The notes: generated by a model from the letters alone, not told the origin. A stretch of DNA of 6,274 nt from an uncultured Burkholderiales bacterium (GCA_946480465.1 CAMLJY010000172.1:1-6274), one strand, 5' to 3'. Shown: positions 1 to 5,728, counted from the stretch's first letter. Numbers and translations are program-made.

Positions 1-1
1 A

Positions 2-352
2 CGCATGGACAAGCCCACCGCGGCGCTCGTGCTTCCCCTGCGGTTCGGCACGGCCGTGCTCGCGGCGGGCGCGCACACGGTCGGCGCGATCGTGCGCCAG
101 GGGCTGCGCGTGGGCGCGCCGCCGGCCGCATCCTTCGTGCGCATCGGCTTTGCGCCAATGAGCACGGAGGGCGCGGCGCTGCTGGGTTGCATGATTTCGC
201 TGACCCCAGGCACCACCGTGGTGGACATCGACATGCCGCGGCGGCAGATGGTGCTGCACATGCTGGACACGGCCCAGGCCACGACCGCGGCCGCGACCAT
301 CCGGCGCGCATTCGAGCCGCCGCTGCTGGCCTGGTTCGGGGAGGGCGCATGA
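2..352 (+). CDS. mrpE: Mrp/Mnh cation:proton antiporter subunit E, 5'-partial
   Basis: MrpE is a small membrane subunit of the multisubunit Na+(K+)/H+ antiporter, which exchanges cytoplasmic Na+ or K+ for protons at the inner membrane. The visible C-terminal part carries the family signature SLTPGTTVVDID followed by a LHMLD segment and a short tail (FEPPLLAWFGE), as in MnhE/PhaE proteins. The reading frame is open from base 2. The first ATG at position 5 would give only 115 residues, whereas family members are usually about 160 and begin with two or three membrane helices. I therefore read this as a gene whose start lies upstream of the window, not as a short protein. Its TGA overlaps the mrpF ATG (ATGA at 349-352), which indicates translational coupling in one operon. 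The mrpA-D genes are expected just upstream but are not visible. Confidence 0.88.
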   Translation, partial: RMDKPTAALVLPLRFGTAVLAAGAHTVGAIVRQGLRVGAPPAASFVRIGFAPMSTEGAALLGCMISLTPGTTVVDIDMPRRQMVLHMLDTAQATTAAATIRRAFEPPLLAWFGEGA

Positions 353-651
353 ACGGGTTCGATGGCACGGCAGCGGTGGCGTGGGCCACGGCCGCGCTCA
401 CGGCGCTGGCCCTGATCGCGACGCTGGTCGCCACGGTCCGCATCGTGCACGGCCCACGCAACGCCGATCGGGTGGTGGCGCTGGACATCTTCCTCGCCGC
501 GGCGGTGGCGCTGTGCGTGGCGGCGTCGCTGGGCACCGGCCGCACCGTGTTCCTGGACGTGGCCATCGGCCTGGCCCTCGTCGGCTTCGTCGCCACGCTG
601 GGCTGGGCGCGGCTCATCGAGCGCTCGTCGCCGGGCGGAGGTGAACCATGA
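349..651 (+). CDS. mrpF: Mrp/Mnh cation:proton antiporter subunit F
   Basis: This is the MrpF subunit of the Mrp antiporter, a three-helix inner-membrane protein of 100 residues, the normal family size. Hydrophobic segments lie at about residues 11-32, 43-61 and 67-86. Between the first two is the conserved GPRNADRVVALD stretch, and the third contains FLDVAIGLALVGFVATLG, both hallmarks of MnhF/PhaF. The start at 349 is supported by the sequence GGAGGG just upstream (340-345) and by the ATGA overlap with mrpE. The stop overlaps the mrpG start in the same way (648-651). Intact, with no sign of decay. In known systems all Mrp subunits are needed for assembly and activity, so an intact F and G argue that the upstream complex is functional. 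Confidence 0.95.
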   Translation: MNGFDGTAAVAWATAALTALALIATLVATVRIVHGPRNADRVVALDIFLAAAVALCVAASLGTGRTVFLDVAIGLALVGFVATLGWARLIERSSPGGGEP

Positions 652-1022
652 TGGACGTGCCGGGAGTGGTCCTGCTGTCCGCCGGCGCACTGCTGATGGT
701 CGTTGCCGCGTGGGGCGTCATCGTGCTGCCCGATGCGCTGTCGCGCCAGCATGCGGCCACCAAGGCGGGCACGTTGGCGCTGATGCTGGTGTGCGTGGGC
801 GCGATGCTGATCGCCCGCGATGCCGCCTGGACCTGGCGGCTGCTGCTGATCCTGGGCTTCCTGCTGGTCACGCTGCCGGTGTCGTCGCACCTGCTGGCAC
901 GCGCCGCCGTGGCGGAGGCAGAACTCGACCGCGACGTGAAGTCGACGCCCCTGGTGGAGCCGGCCGACCACCCGCCCGGCGGCGTGCCTGCCACCGTCTT
1001 GCCCCGCGGTGGCAGCCCCTGA
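648..1022 (+). CDS. mrpG: Mrp/Mnh cation:proton antiporter subunit G
   Basis: This is MrpG, the last subunit of the Mrp operon, 124 residues. It has three predicted membrane helices (about residues 6-26, 40-58 and 64-85). The family signature is a glycine/valine helix leading into VLPDALSRQHAATKAGTLAL, followed by a third helix ending LPVSSHLLARAA. A strong ribosome site GGAGGTGA (637-644) lies at good spacing for the ATG at 648; the next codon is also ATG. The 35-residue C-terminal tail after the last helix is hydrophilic and proline-rich and is probably cytoplasmic and poorly conserved. The operon appears to end here: a 144-base gap with regulatory signals follows. Confidence 0.95.
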   Translation: MMDVPGVVLLSAGALLMVVAAWGVIVLPDALSRQHAATKAGTLALMLVCVGAMLIARDAAWTWRLLLILGFLLVTLPVSSHLLARAAVAEAELDRDVKSTPLVEPADHPPGGVPATVLPRGGSP

Positions 1023-1064
1023 GGAGGCCCCCGCAGCCGCTCCGCGCCGTCGCGCAGGACAGCG

Positions 1065-1078
1065 TTGGCGCGCATCAA
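1065..1078. promoter_or_regulatory. Candidate FNR/ANR-family binding site
   Basis: The 14 bases TTGGC-GCGC-ATCAA match the FNR/ANR pattern TTGAT-N4-ATCAA at 8 of 10 defined positions, with one perfect half-site. FNR-type regulators activate genes under low oxygen, and usp genes are frequent members of such regulons in Beta- and Gammaproteobacteria (known biology). The site lies about 90 bases before the first USP start codon. If it acts as a class II site centred near -41.5, transcription would begin near 1113 with a weak -10 around TAGCCAT (1100-1106). No strong -35 is seen, as expected for an activator-dependent promoter. This is inference from the motif and its position only. Confidence 0.5.
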
Positions 1079-1088
1079 GCCCGCCGGA

Positions 1089-1126
1089 GCGACCCTTGCT
1101 AGCCATGCCTTCCATGGCCGGGTCGC
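1089..1126. repeat. Interrupted inverted repeat between mrpG and the first usp gene
   Basis: Two nested perfect arms are present: GCGACCC (1089-1095) pairs with GGGTCGC (1120-1126), and GCCATG (1102-1107) pairs with CATGGC (1113-1118). The inner loop is 5 bases, with a 6/1 asymmetric internal loop between the arms. That gives 13 base pairs in 38 bases. No T-run follows, so it is not a classical intrinsic terminator. It could be an mRNA hairpin after the mrp operon, an operator, or a leader structure of the usp transcript. It starts 10 bases after the FNR-like box and ends 40 bases before the usp start. Confidence 0.55.
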
Positions 1127-1166
1127 AGGCGGCCCACGAAGTCCCGATCCTCACCAGGAGATGAAC

Positions 1167-2042
1167 ATGAACCCACCGACCCGACCGACCCGGATCATCA
1201 TGGCCACCGACTTCAGCGGCCGCTGCGACCGCGCGCTGGCCCGCGCCGCGCAGCTCGCAAAGGCTTGGAGCAGCGAGCTCATCGTCGCGCACACGGTTCA
1301 CCCCGGCGAGGTGGCGCTGCGCGACCGGCTGTCCAGTGGTGCCCCCAGCTGGCGCCGGCCCGAATCGTGGGCGCTGACGCTGGAGCACGCACTGCGCGCC
1401 GACCTGGAGGCCGAGGGCATCGGCGCCACGGCCCGGGTCGTGGTCGGCTCGCCCGCCGAGGCGCTGCAGCGGGCCGTGAGCGACGACGGTGCCGGGCTGA
1501 TCGTGCTGGGCATCGCCAAGGACGCACGCATGGAGCGCATCCAACTCGGCAGCACGGTGGACGCGCTGGTGCGCAGCTCGCGCGTGCCGGTGCTGAACGT
1601 GCGTGGCCGCGCCCGTGCCGCCTATCGCCACGTGGTCGTGGCCACCGATTTCTCCGAGCCCTCGCTGCATGCACTGCGGCTGGCGGCGCACTGGTTCGAA
1701 GGCGCTCGCCTGACGCTGTTCCATGCCTACCTGCCGCCAGGGTCAGGGCTGACTCCCGGCGCGGCGGCAGACGATGCCTGGCGCGCCGCGGCGGTGCAGG
1801 AGTGCGATGCACACCTGGCCGCCTCGGCGCTTCCAGGCCCGCTGCTGGAGGGCCTTCAGCGCGTCATCGAGCGCGGACAGCCGGAATCGCTGCTGCCCGA
1901 TTACGTGGCCAGTGCCGCGGTCGACCTGGTGGTGCTGGGCTCGCAGGGCCGCAGCGGCCTGGCGCGGGCACTGCTCGGCAGCACGGCCGAGAACCTGCTG
2001 CACACGCTGGACTGTGACACCCTGGTCGTGCCCCGTGACTGA
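1167..2042 (+). CDS. Tandem-domain universal stress protein (UspA family)
   Basis: This is a cytoplasmic universal stress protein of 291 residues made of two UspA domains, about residues 7-146 and 151-290. Each domain opens with the beta1 motif (IIMATDFS and VVVATDFS). Domain 2 has the full nucleotide-binding pattern G-2x-G-9x-G-S (VLGSQG...LLGST), so ATP binding is likely there. Domain 1 has GIAK...LGST, with Lys replacing the second glycine, so its ATP site looks degenerate. Start choice: AGGAG at 1156-1160 lies 6 bases before the ATG at 1167; the in-frame ATG at 1161 touches the AGGAG and is less likely. Context: downstream of the Mrp operon and behind an FNR-like box, suggesting a low-oxygen or energy-stress role. 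USP functions are varied and the specific partner cannot be read from sequence. No frameshift or internal gap is seen. Confidence 0.93.
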   Translation: MNPPTRPTRIIMATDFSGRCDRALARAAQLAKAWSSELIVAHTVHPGEVALRDRLSSGAPSWRRPESWALTLEHALRADLEAEGIGATARVVVGSPAEALQRAVSDDGAGLIVLGIAKDARMERIQLGSTVDALVRSSRVPVLNVRGRARAAYRHVVVATDFSEPSLHALRLAAHWFEGARLTLFHAYLPPGSGLTPGAAADDAWRAAAVQECDAHLAASALPGPLLEGLQRVIERGQPESLLPDYVASAAVDLVVLGSQGRSGLARALLGSTAENLLHTLDCDTLVVPRD

Positions 2043-2066
2043 CCGGCACCGCGGGCAGTCGTGCTG

Positions 2067-2090
2067 CCGGCACAGGCTGCTGAGTGCCGG
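2067..2090. repeat. Inverted repeat after the first usp gene (possible weak hairpin)
   Basis: CCGGCAC at 2067-2073 pairs perfectly with GTGCCGG at 2084-2090 across a 10-base loop. A third copy of CCGGCAC lies immediately after the usp stop (2043-2049), so two alternative stems are possible. No T-run follows, so termination is uncertain. The right arm covers the GTG that would start the ATPase remnant, so the hairpin could also hide that start. Confidence 0.35.
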
Positions 2091-2355
2091 ACCGCATCGC
2101 CGATCGCGTGTCGCCGGTGTGGCACGCGTTGCCGCTGAAGCAGGTACTGGGCCACTTCGCGCTGGATCGGCAGCGCGGCCTGACGGCGGCCGCCGGCGAT
2201 GCCGTGGCGGTGGATGCGCGGCTGGTCGACGCCGTTCAGTCGCAGGAGGGCGAGGCCGCGCTGACCGACGAATCGGTGCCGGTGGCCAAGTCACAACGCT
2301 CGTCATGGCCGTGAACAATGCAAGTTACGTGCGTGGTTCCCCGCCGGCCGATGCC
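2084..2355 (+). pseudogene. P-type cation-transporting ATPase, heavily deleted remnant
   Basis: Three pieces of one P-type ATPase (Ca2+/Mg2+/Na+ type, with an N-terminal cation-ATPase domain) can be recognised. First, from a GTG at 2084, a natural-looking N-terminus with WHALPLKQVL and QRGLTAA. Second, joined at about 2186-2195, the actuator-domain stretch GDAVAVDARLVDAV...EAALTDESVPVAK. Third, after a shift to another frame near 2285, a membrane-helix piece QVTTLVMAV...VRGSPPADA. Intact enzymes are about 850-950 residues; here the phosphorylation motif DKTGT, the nucleotide-binding domain and nearly all membrane helices are missing. The invariant TGES loop of the actuator domain reads TDES, so the catalytic glycine is lost. 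The frame reading through the first two pieces stops at 2312-2314. The family is clear from the first two pieces; the third is a weaker assignment. No function as a pump is possible. Confidence 0.75.
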
Positions 2356-2439
2356 AGCGGCCGGGTGATCGGCGTTGTCCCGCGCACCGACCTGTTGCGC
2401 ACCCTGGTCACTGATCTGCCCCTGGATCTGTTGGGTTAG
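2356..2439 (+). pseudogene. C-terminal remnant of a CBS-domain protein
   Basis: The frame SGRVIGVVPRTDLLR, ending LVTDLPLDLLG and a TAG at 2437-2439, looks like the last strand and helix of a CBS domain (pattern D-x-x-G-x-hydrophobic-x-G-hydrophobic-x-x-R-x-D-L-L). It is directly joined, without a start codon, to the ATPase membrane piece before it and is in the same frame as that piece. CBS domains bind adenosine nucleotides and sense energy charge. Only about 27 residues remain, so this is debris of a neighbouring gene that was probably once separate. The assignment rests on a short motif. The 26 bases that follow (2440-2465) hold no clear ribosome site for the next gene. Confidence 0.5.
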
Positions 2440-2465
2440 GCGGCGCGCCACCAACGTTCGTCACC

Positions 2466-3802
2466 ATGCACGAGCCCTTCGCCGAGATCGCGCTGCTGCT
2501 GCTGGTGTCCGCCTTGGCCGGTGCTGTCTTCGTACGGCTGCGCCAGCCGGTGCTCATCGCCTACATCGTGGTCGGCATCGCCGTGGGTCCGGCCGGCTTC
2601 GGCTTGGTGGCGGCACACGACCAGATGGACCTGCTGGCGCAGGTGGGCGTGGTGGTGCTGCTGTTCGCGGTCGGCCTGAAGCTGGACCTGCACCACATCC
2701 GCCACATCGGGCTGGTGGCATTGGCCACGGGCCTGGGCCAGCTGGCCTTCACCATCGTGATCGGTTTCGGCCTGGTCCTGGCGCTGGGCAAGGGCGCGAT
2801 GGAGGCGCTGTACATGGCGGTAGCGTTGACCTTCTCCAGCACCATCATCATCGTCAAGCTGCTGTCGGACAAGCGCGAGTTGGACAGCCTGCACGGCCGC
2901 ATCGCGGTGGGCTTCCTCATCGTGCAGGATCTCGCGGTGGTGATCGCCATGATGGCGATGAGTGCCCTGCGCGGCACTGGCGATGCCGGGGTCCATCCGG
3001 TGGCGGTGCTCGGGTCGCTGGCCTGGCGGCTGGCCGCGGCCGCCGCAGTGCTGCTGGTGCTGATGCGCTGGGTGCTGCCGGCCGTGGTGGCCGCCACGGC
3101 GCGCTCGCAGGAACTGCTGCTGGTTCTTGCCATCGCCTGCAGATCAGCGAGTTCTCGATCGTCTTCGTCGCCATGGGCATCACGTTGGGCCACGTGGGCG
3201 CGCAGGCGCTGGGGCTGACGACGCTGGTGGGCCTGGTGACGATCACCGTCTCGACCTACATGATCCTGCATGCGCAGGCGCTGTACGAGCGCCTGGCACC
3301 TTGCCTGCGCGGCTTCGAGCGTGCGCGTCCGTTCCGGGAGACGGCGGCCGAGTCGCAGCAGGACCGGACGCCGGCGGCCCAGGCCATCGTGTTCGGGCTC
3401 GGGCGCTATGGCGGCCGCCTCTTCGAGCAGCTGCGCGCCGCCGGCGTGCAGGTGATCGGCGTCGATTTCGACCCCGAGACCGTGCGCCGGCTGCAGTCCC
3501 GCGGGCTGCCCGTGCGGTTCGGCGACGGCGAGGACCCGGACTTCCTCGAAACGCTGCCGCTGCGCCACGCGCAGTGGGTGATCACGACCTTTCCGCAATG
3601 GGACTCCAACCGGGCGTTGCTGCACGCGCTGCGGGCGCGGCAGTACGCCGGCCGGGTCGTCGGCACGGTGCGCGACGCCGCCCACGGGCGCTCGCTGGCC
3701 GAGGCCGGCGTGTCCCACGTCCTCAACCCCTTCAACGACGCGGCCGACCATGCAGCGGTGCAGCTGGCGCGCGACATCCGGAGCCAGGAGGCCACCCCAT
3801 GA
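2466..3802 (+). pseudogene. Kef/YbaL-type K+/H+ antiporter (CPA2) with internal deletion and frameshift
   Basis: The 5' part (2466 to about 3137) encodes an antiporter N-terminus of about 224 residues: first helix LLLLVSALAGAVFV, RQPVLIAYIVVGIAVGP, LLFAVGLKLD, FSSTIIIVKLLSDKRELD and GFLIVQDLAVV, all typical of CPA2 transporters. At 3137-3140 the match jumps to QISEFSIVFVAMGITLGHVG in the +2 frame. This continues through two helices and a TrkA-N/RCK domain with the nucleotide motif GLGRYG and a following acidic VDFDPE, ending at TGA 3800-3802. About 110 residues (several helices of the transport core) that lie between these blocks in homologues are absent, and the frame changes at the joint. 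Read from the start, the protein ends at 3216-3218 after about 25 out-of-frame residues. The RCK part could be made only by internal initiation (in-frame ATG at 3173 or 3260). Transport is almost certainly lost. The TGA overlaps the next gene's ATG. Confidence 0.88.
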
Positions 3803-4710
3803 CCGCGACGACTCCCACGCCCGTGCCCGCCCCCGTGCTCGCGGCCACCGACTTCTCGCCCCCCGCCCGCCACGCGGCGGAGCGTGCCGCGCTGCTCGCG
3901 CACGAGACTGGCGCGGCGCTGTTGCTGATGCACGTGCTGCCCGGCGGCGCCATGCAAGAGCTGCGCCTGTGGCTGGGCAGCGGCCACGCGACCGAGCAGC
4001 AGCTGCAGGCTGATGCACGGCGCCAGCTCGCGGCTTGGCAGGCGCAGCTGCAGGCGAGCCGCCCGGTGGGCGTACGAACGGTCATCGCCACCGGGGCTGT
4101 CGGGGACGAGATCGGCCGGGAGGCCGACGCGCAGGGCGTGGCGCTGCTCGTGCTGGGCGCCCGGGGCGCGGGATTGCTGCGCCGGCTCGTGCTGGGCAGC
4201 ACGTCGGAGCGGCTGCTGTGCCGCACGGGGCGTCCGATGCTGGTGGTGCGGCAATCGCCGCGGGGGCCGTACCGCCGCGTCCTCGTGGCGCTTGATTTCT
4301 CGCCCTGGTCGGCGCAGGCCATCGCGCAGGCGCGGCGCGTGGCGCCGCAGGCGCGGCTGCTGCTCTTGCATGCCTACCAGGTGCCGTTCGAGGAGAAGCT
4401 GCATTTCGCCGGGGTCGATGCCGCGACCGTCGACCACTACCGCGCGCATGCGCGAACTGACGCTACGCAACGGCTGCACGCGCTGGCCGCGGCCTGCGGC
4501 CTGGCGCCCGGCGACTGGGAGCCCTTTATCGTGGAAGGTGAGGCGTCGCTGCACATCGTGGAGCTGGAGCAGCAAGAGGATTGCGACCTGGTGGTGCTCG
4601 GCAAGCACGGCCGCTCTGCCGCCGAGGACCTGCTGTTGGGCAGCGTGAGCCGGCGCGTGCTGGTCGAGGGCCGCGCCGACGTGCTGGTCTCCACGGCGCA
4701 CGAGGCGTGA
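3799..4710 (+). CDS. Tandem-domain universal stress protein (UspA family)
   Basis: This is a second two-domain USP, 303 residues, domains about 10-153 and 158-300. Beta1 motifs are VLAATDFS and VLVALDFS. Both nucleotide loops are complete: GARG-9x-GS (with AGLLRRLVL between) and GKHG-9x-GS (with RSAAEDLLL between), so both domains should bind ATP, unlike the first USP here. The linker-distal LLLHAYQVPFEEKLHFAG stretch is typical of proteobacterial USPs of this tandem type. Start: AGGAGG at 3786-3791, 7 bases before the ATG at 3799. The ATG overlaps the antiporter's stop as ATGA, so it was once translationally coupled to it; the strong own ribosome site may let it survive the decay of that gene. 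Conserved coding with no gaps suggests it is still under selection. The exact role is unknown beyond stress adaptation. Confidence 0.93.
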   Translation: MTATTPTPVPAPVLAATDFSPPARHAAERAALLAHETGAALLLMHVLPGGAMQELRLWLGSGHATEQQLQADARRQLAAWQAQLQASRPVGVRTVIATGAVGDEIGREADAQGVALLVLGARGAGLLRRLVLGSTSERLLCRTGRPMLVVRQSPRGPYRRVLVALDFSPWSAQAIAQARRVAPQARLLLLHAYQVPFEEKLHFAGVDAATVDHYRAHARTDATQRLHALAAACGLAPGDWEPFIVEGEASLHIVELEQQEDCDLVVLGKHGRSAAEDLLLGSVSRRVLVEGRADVLVSTAHEA

Positions 4711-4729
4711 GCGGCACCGCATTGCCGTT
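4710..4729. repeat. Small hairpin directly after the second usp gene
   Basis: Bases 4710-4716 pair with 4723-4729 across the loop CCGCAT: seven pairs, one of them G-T. It begins on the last base of the stop codon. No T-run follows, so it is at best a weak terminator or an mRNA 3'-end stabiliser. Confidence 0.25.
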
Positions 4730-4737
4730 CCAGCAGG

Positions 4738-5070
4738 CTCTCATTCCACACCACGTTCAATCTGCTGGGCGTGCTGCTCATGTGGTCGCTGGCCGCTCAC
4801 CTCACGCGCTGGCTGCAGAAGCGATTCCGCGCGCGCGAGGAGGACGCGGTGCAGCCGCGCTTCCTCGACGACACGGTGCTGGCCGTGCCCACGTTGGGGC
4901 TGGACGCGCTGGCGCGGGAAGTGGCACGCGCCGGGCACGTGGCCGTGCGCGTGGCCGTGCGCGTGGCCCGCGCCGTGCTGGCGGGCGCCTGCGCGGTCGC
5001 CGTGCGTGCGGACGAGGCGGTGATCGCGGGCCTCGATGCGGCCATCGAACGCTTCGTGGAACGCCTGCCG
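4738..5070 (+). pseudogene. Na/Pi-cotransporter-family protein, C-terminal remnant
   Basis: The frame beginning SFHTTFNLLGVLLMW gives the last membrane helix of a Na/phosphate-cotransporter (NptA/YjbB-like) protein: the His-Thr-x-Phe-Asn motif followed by a hydrophobic helix. It runs into a basic, then acidic segment (RFRAREED), RFLDDTVLAVPTLGLDALAREV, and helical sequence like the PhoU-like C-terminal domain, ending near AAIERFVERLP at about 5070. Intact members are about 550 residues; roughly the first two thirds are missing, and the tail after 5070 does not look like the family. No ATG or ribosome site lies before the conserved part; only a GTG at 4771 inside the helix could initiate. It follows the second usp by under 30 bases. 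The assignment rests on motif memory and is moderately sure. Bases 5071-5139 hold no recognisable gene. Confidence 0.6.
4939..4962 (+). repeat. Perfect 12-bp tandem duplication inside the Na/Pi remnant
   Basis: GTGGCCGTGCGC occurs twice in a row, followed by the partial copy GTGGCCCGCGCC (4963-4974). It encodes VAVR-VAVR-VARA. It adds exactly four codons and fits replication slippage in a gene no longer under constraint, although an in-frame duplication in a helix could also be tolerated. Confidence 0.8.
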
Positions 5071-5139
5071 CGGCCACGGCGGTGCAGGGGGTGCGGCATG
5101 CAACGCGGCCCGCCGTCCCTTCGGGGGCCATGGAGAGGT

Positions 5140-5168
5140 TTGACCCGAGGGTCGGCGTGGTCCATGCT
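5140..5168 (+). promoter_or_regulatory. Candidate sigma70 promoter for the NfeD-slipin ORF
   Basis: A -35 box TTGACC (5140-5145, 5 of 6 to consensus) is separated by exactly 17 bases from CATGCT (5163-5168, 3 of 6), which continues into AG. Transcription would begin near 5175, giving a leader of about 41 bases before the start at 5216. An inverted repeat GACCC-ga-GGGTC (5142-5153) overlaps the -35 box and could bind a regulator. Prediction from sequence only. Confidence 0.5.
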
Positions 5169-5215
5169 AGTGCGGCGCCTCGCCAACGACCGACCACGGC
5201 GCAGGATGCACTCCC

Positions 5216-5728
5216 ATGCATGCCCCGACACGCGCGATGACACGGTGTCTGCACCTCGGCCTGGTGCTGCTGCTCGGCCTGGCCGCGCTCGGCGCCCGCG
5301 CCGCAGCGGTGCCGGTGCTGCAGGTCCACGATGCCATCGGACCCGCCAGCGCCCACTTCATCATCCGCGGCATCGCCCGAGCCGCCGCCGCGGGCGTGCC
5401 GCTGGCGGTGATCAAGCTCGACACGCCGGGCGGGCTGGACACCTCGATGCGCGACATCATCCAGGCCATCCTCGCGTCGCGCCCGGGGCTGGTGCTGGTG
5501 ATCCCGGGCGTGCAGCAGATGGTGCGGGTTGACCTGCGCGTGGTGACGATGGACGTGAAGCCGCAGGACGTGATCTCGCGCGACAACGTGTCGGTGACGC
5601 AGGTGGCCGGTGACCGCGCCTCCACGATCGTGCCGCTGCTGGACCTGCTCGGCTCGCTGATGGGCCGCGCGGCGGATCCCGGGGCCGGGCGGGCGTTCCA
5701 GGCCCCCGCCGCCGGAACGCAGGCATGA
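5216..5728 (+). CDS. In-frame NfeD-slipin (SPFH) chimera, deletion product
   Basis: The 170-residue ORF is built of three blocks. Residues 1-31 are a signal peptide (basic start, LGLVLLLGLAAL core, ARAAA cleavage region). Residues 32-88 match the start of the NfeD ClpP-like membrane protease: DAIGPASAHFIIRGI, then LDTPGGLDTSMRDIIQAILAS. At 5480 the sequence switches to the stomatin/slipin core RPGLVLVIPGVQQMVRVDLR...PQDVISRDNVSV, and at about 5597 to the slipin C-terminus TQVAGDRASTIV...LLDLLGSL. NfeD and slipin normally form an adjacent gene pair acting in membrane quality control. Lost here are the protease's catalytic Ser region, the NfeD OB domain and the coiled-coil middle of slipin, so neither normal activity can remain. 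Yet the joined frame is open, has a promoter-like sequence and AGGA (5203-5206) 9 bases before the ATG at 5216. The ATG at 5237 lacks a ribosome site. Best read as a degraded pair that may still make an exported small protein. Confidence 0.8.
   Translation: MHAPTRAMTRCLHLGLVLLLGLAALGARAAAVPVLQVHDAIGPASAHFIIRGIARAAAAGVPLAVIKLDTPGGLDTSMRDIIQAILASRPGLVLVIPGVQQMVRVDLRVVTMDVKPQDVISRDNVSVTQVAGDRASTIVPLLDLLGSLMGRAADPGAGRAFQAPAAGTQA

Noticed and set aside
3120..3218. Programmed ribosomal frameshifting to join the two antiporter frames.
   Set aside because: No slippery heptamer or stimulatory structure is seen at the joint, and the joined product would still lack about 110 core residues present in homologues.
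2561..4722. Long open frames on the minus strand (up to 485 codons at 2561-4018 and 438 codons at 3406-4722).
   Set aside because: They lie opposite clear + strand genes in very GC-rich DNA, have low-complexity Arg/Ala/Gln-rich or His-rich translations without family motifs, and are expected as shadow frames.
5404..5416. TGGCGGTGATCAA resembling a second FNR-like site.
   Set aside because: It lies inside the conserved NfeD coding block, the left half-site is poor, and it is not near a start codon.
2186..5487. Restriction-like hexamers at or next to deletion joints (GCGGCCGC at 2186-2193, CTGCAG at 3137-3142, CCCGGG at 5482-5487), which might suggest cloning joints.
   Set aside because: Such GC-rich palindromes are frequent at this base composition, they fall in codons normal for the families, and the other joints (about 2285, 2355, 5597) have none.
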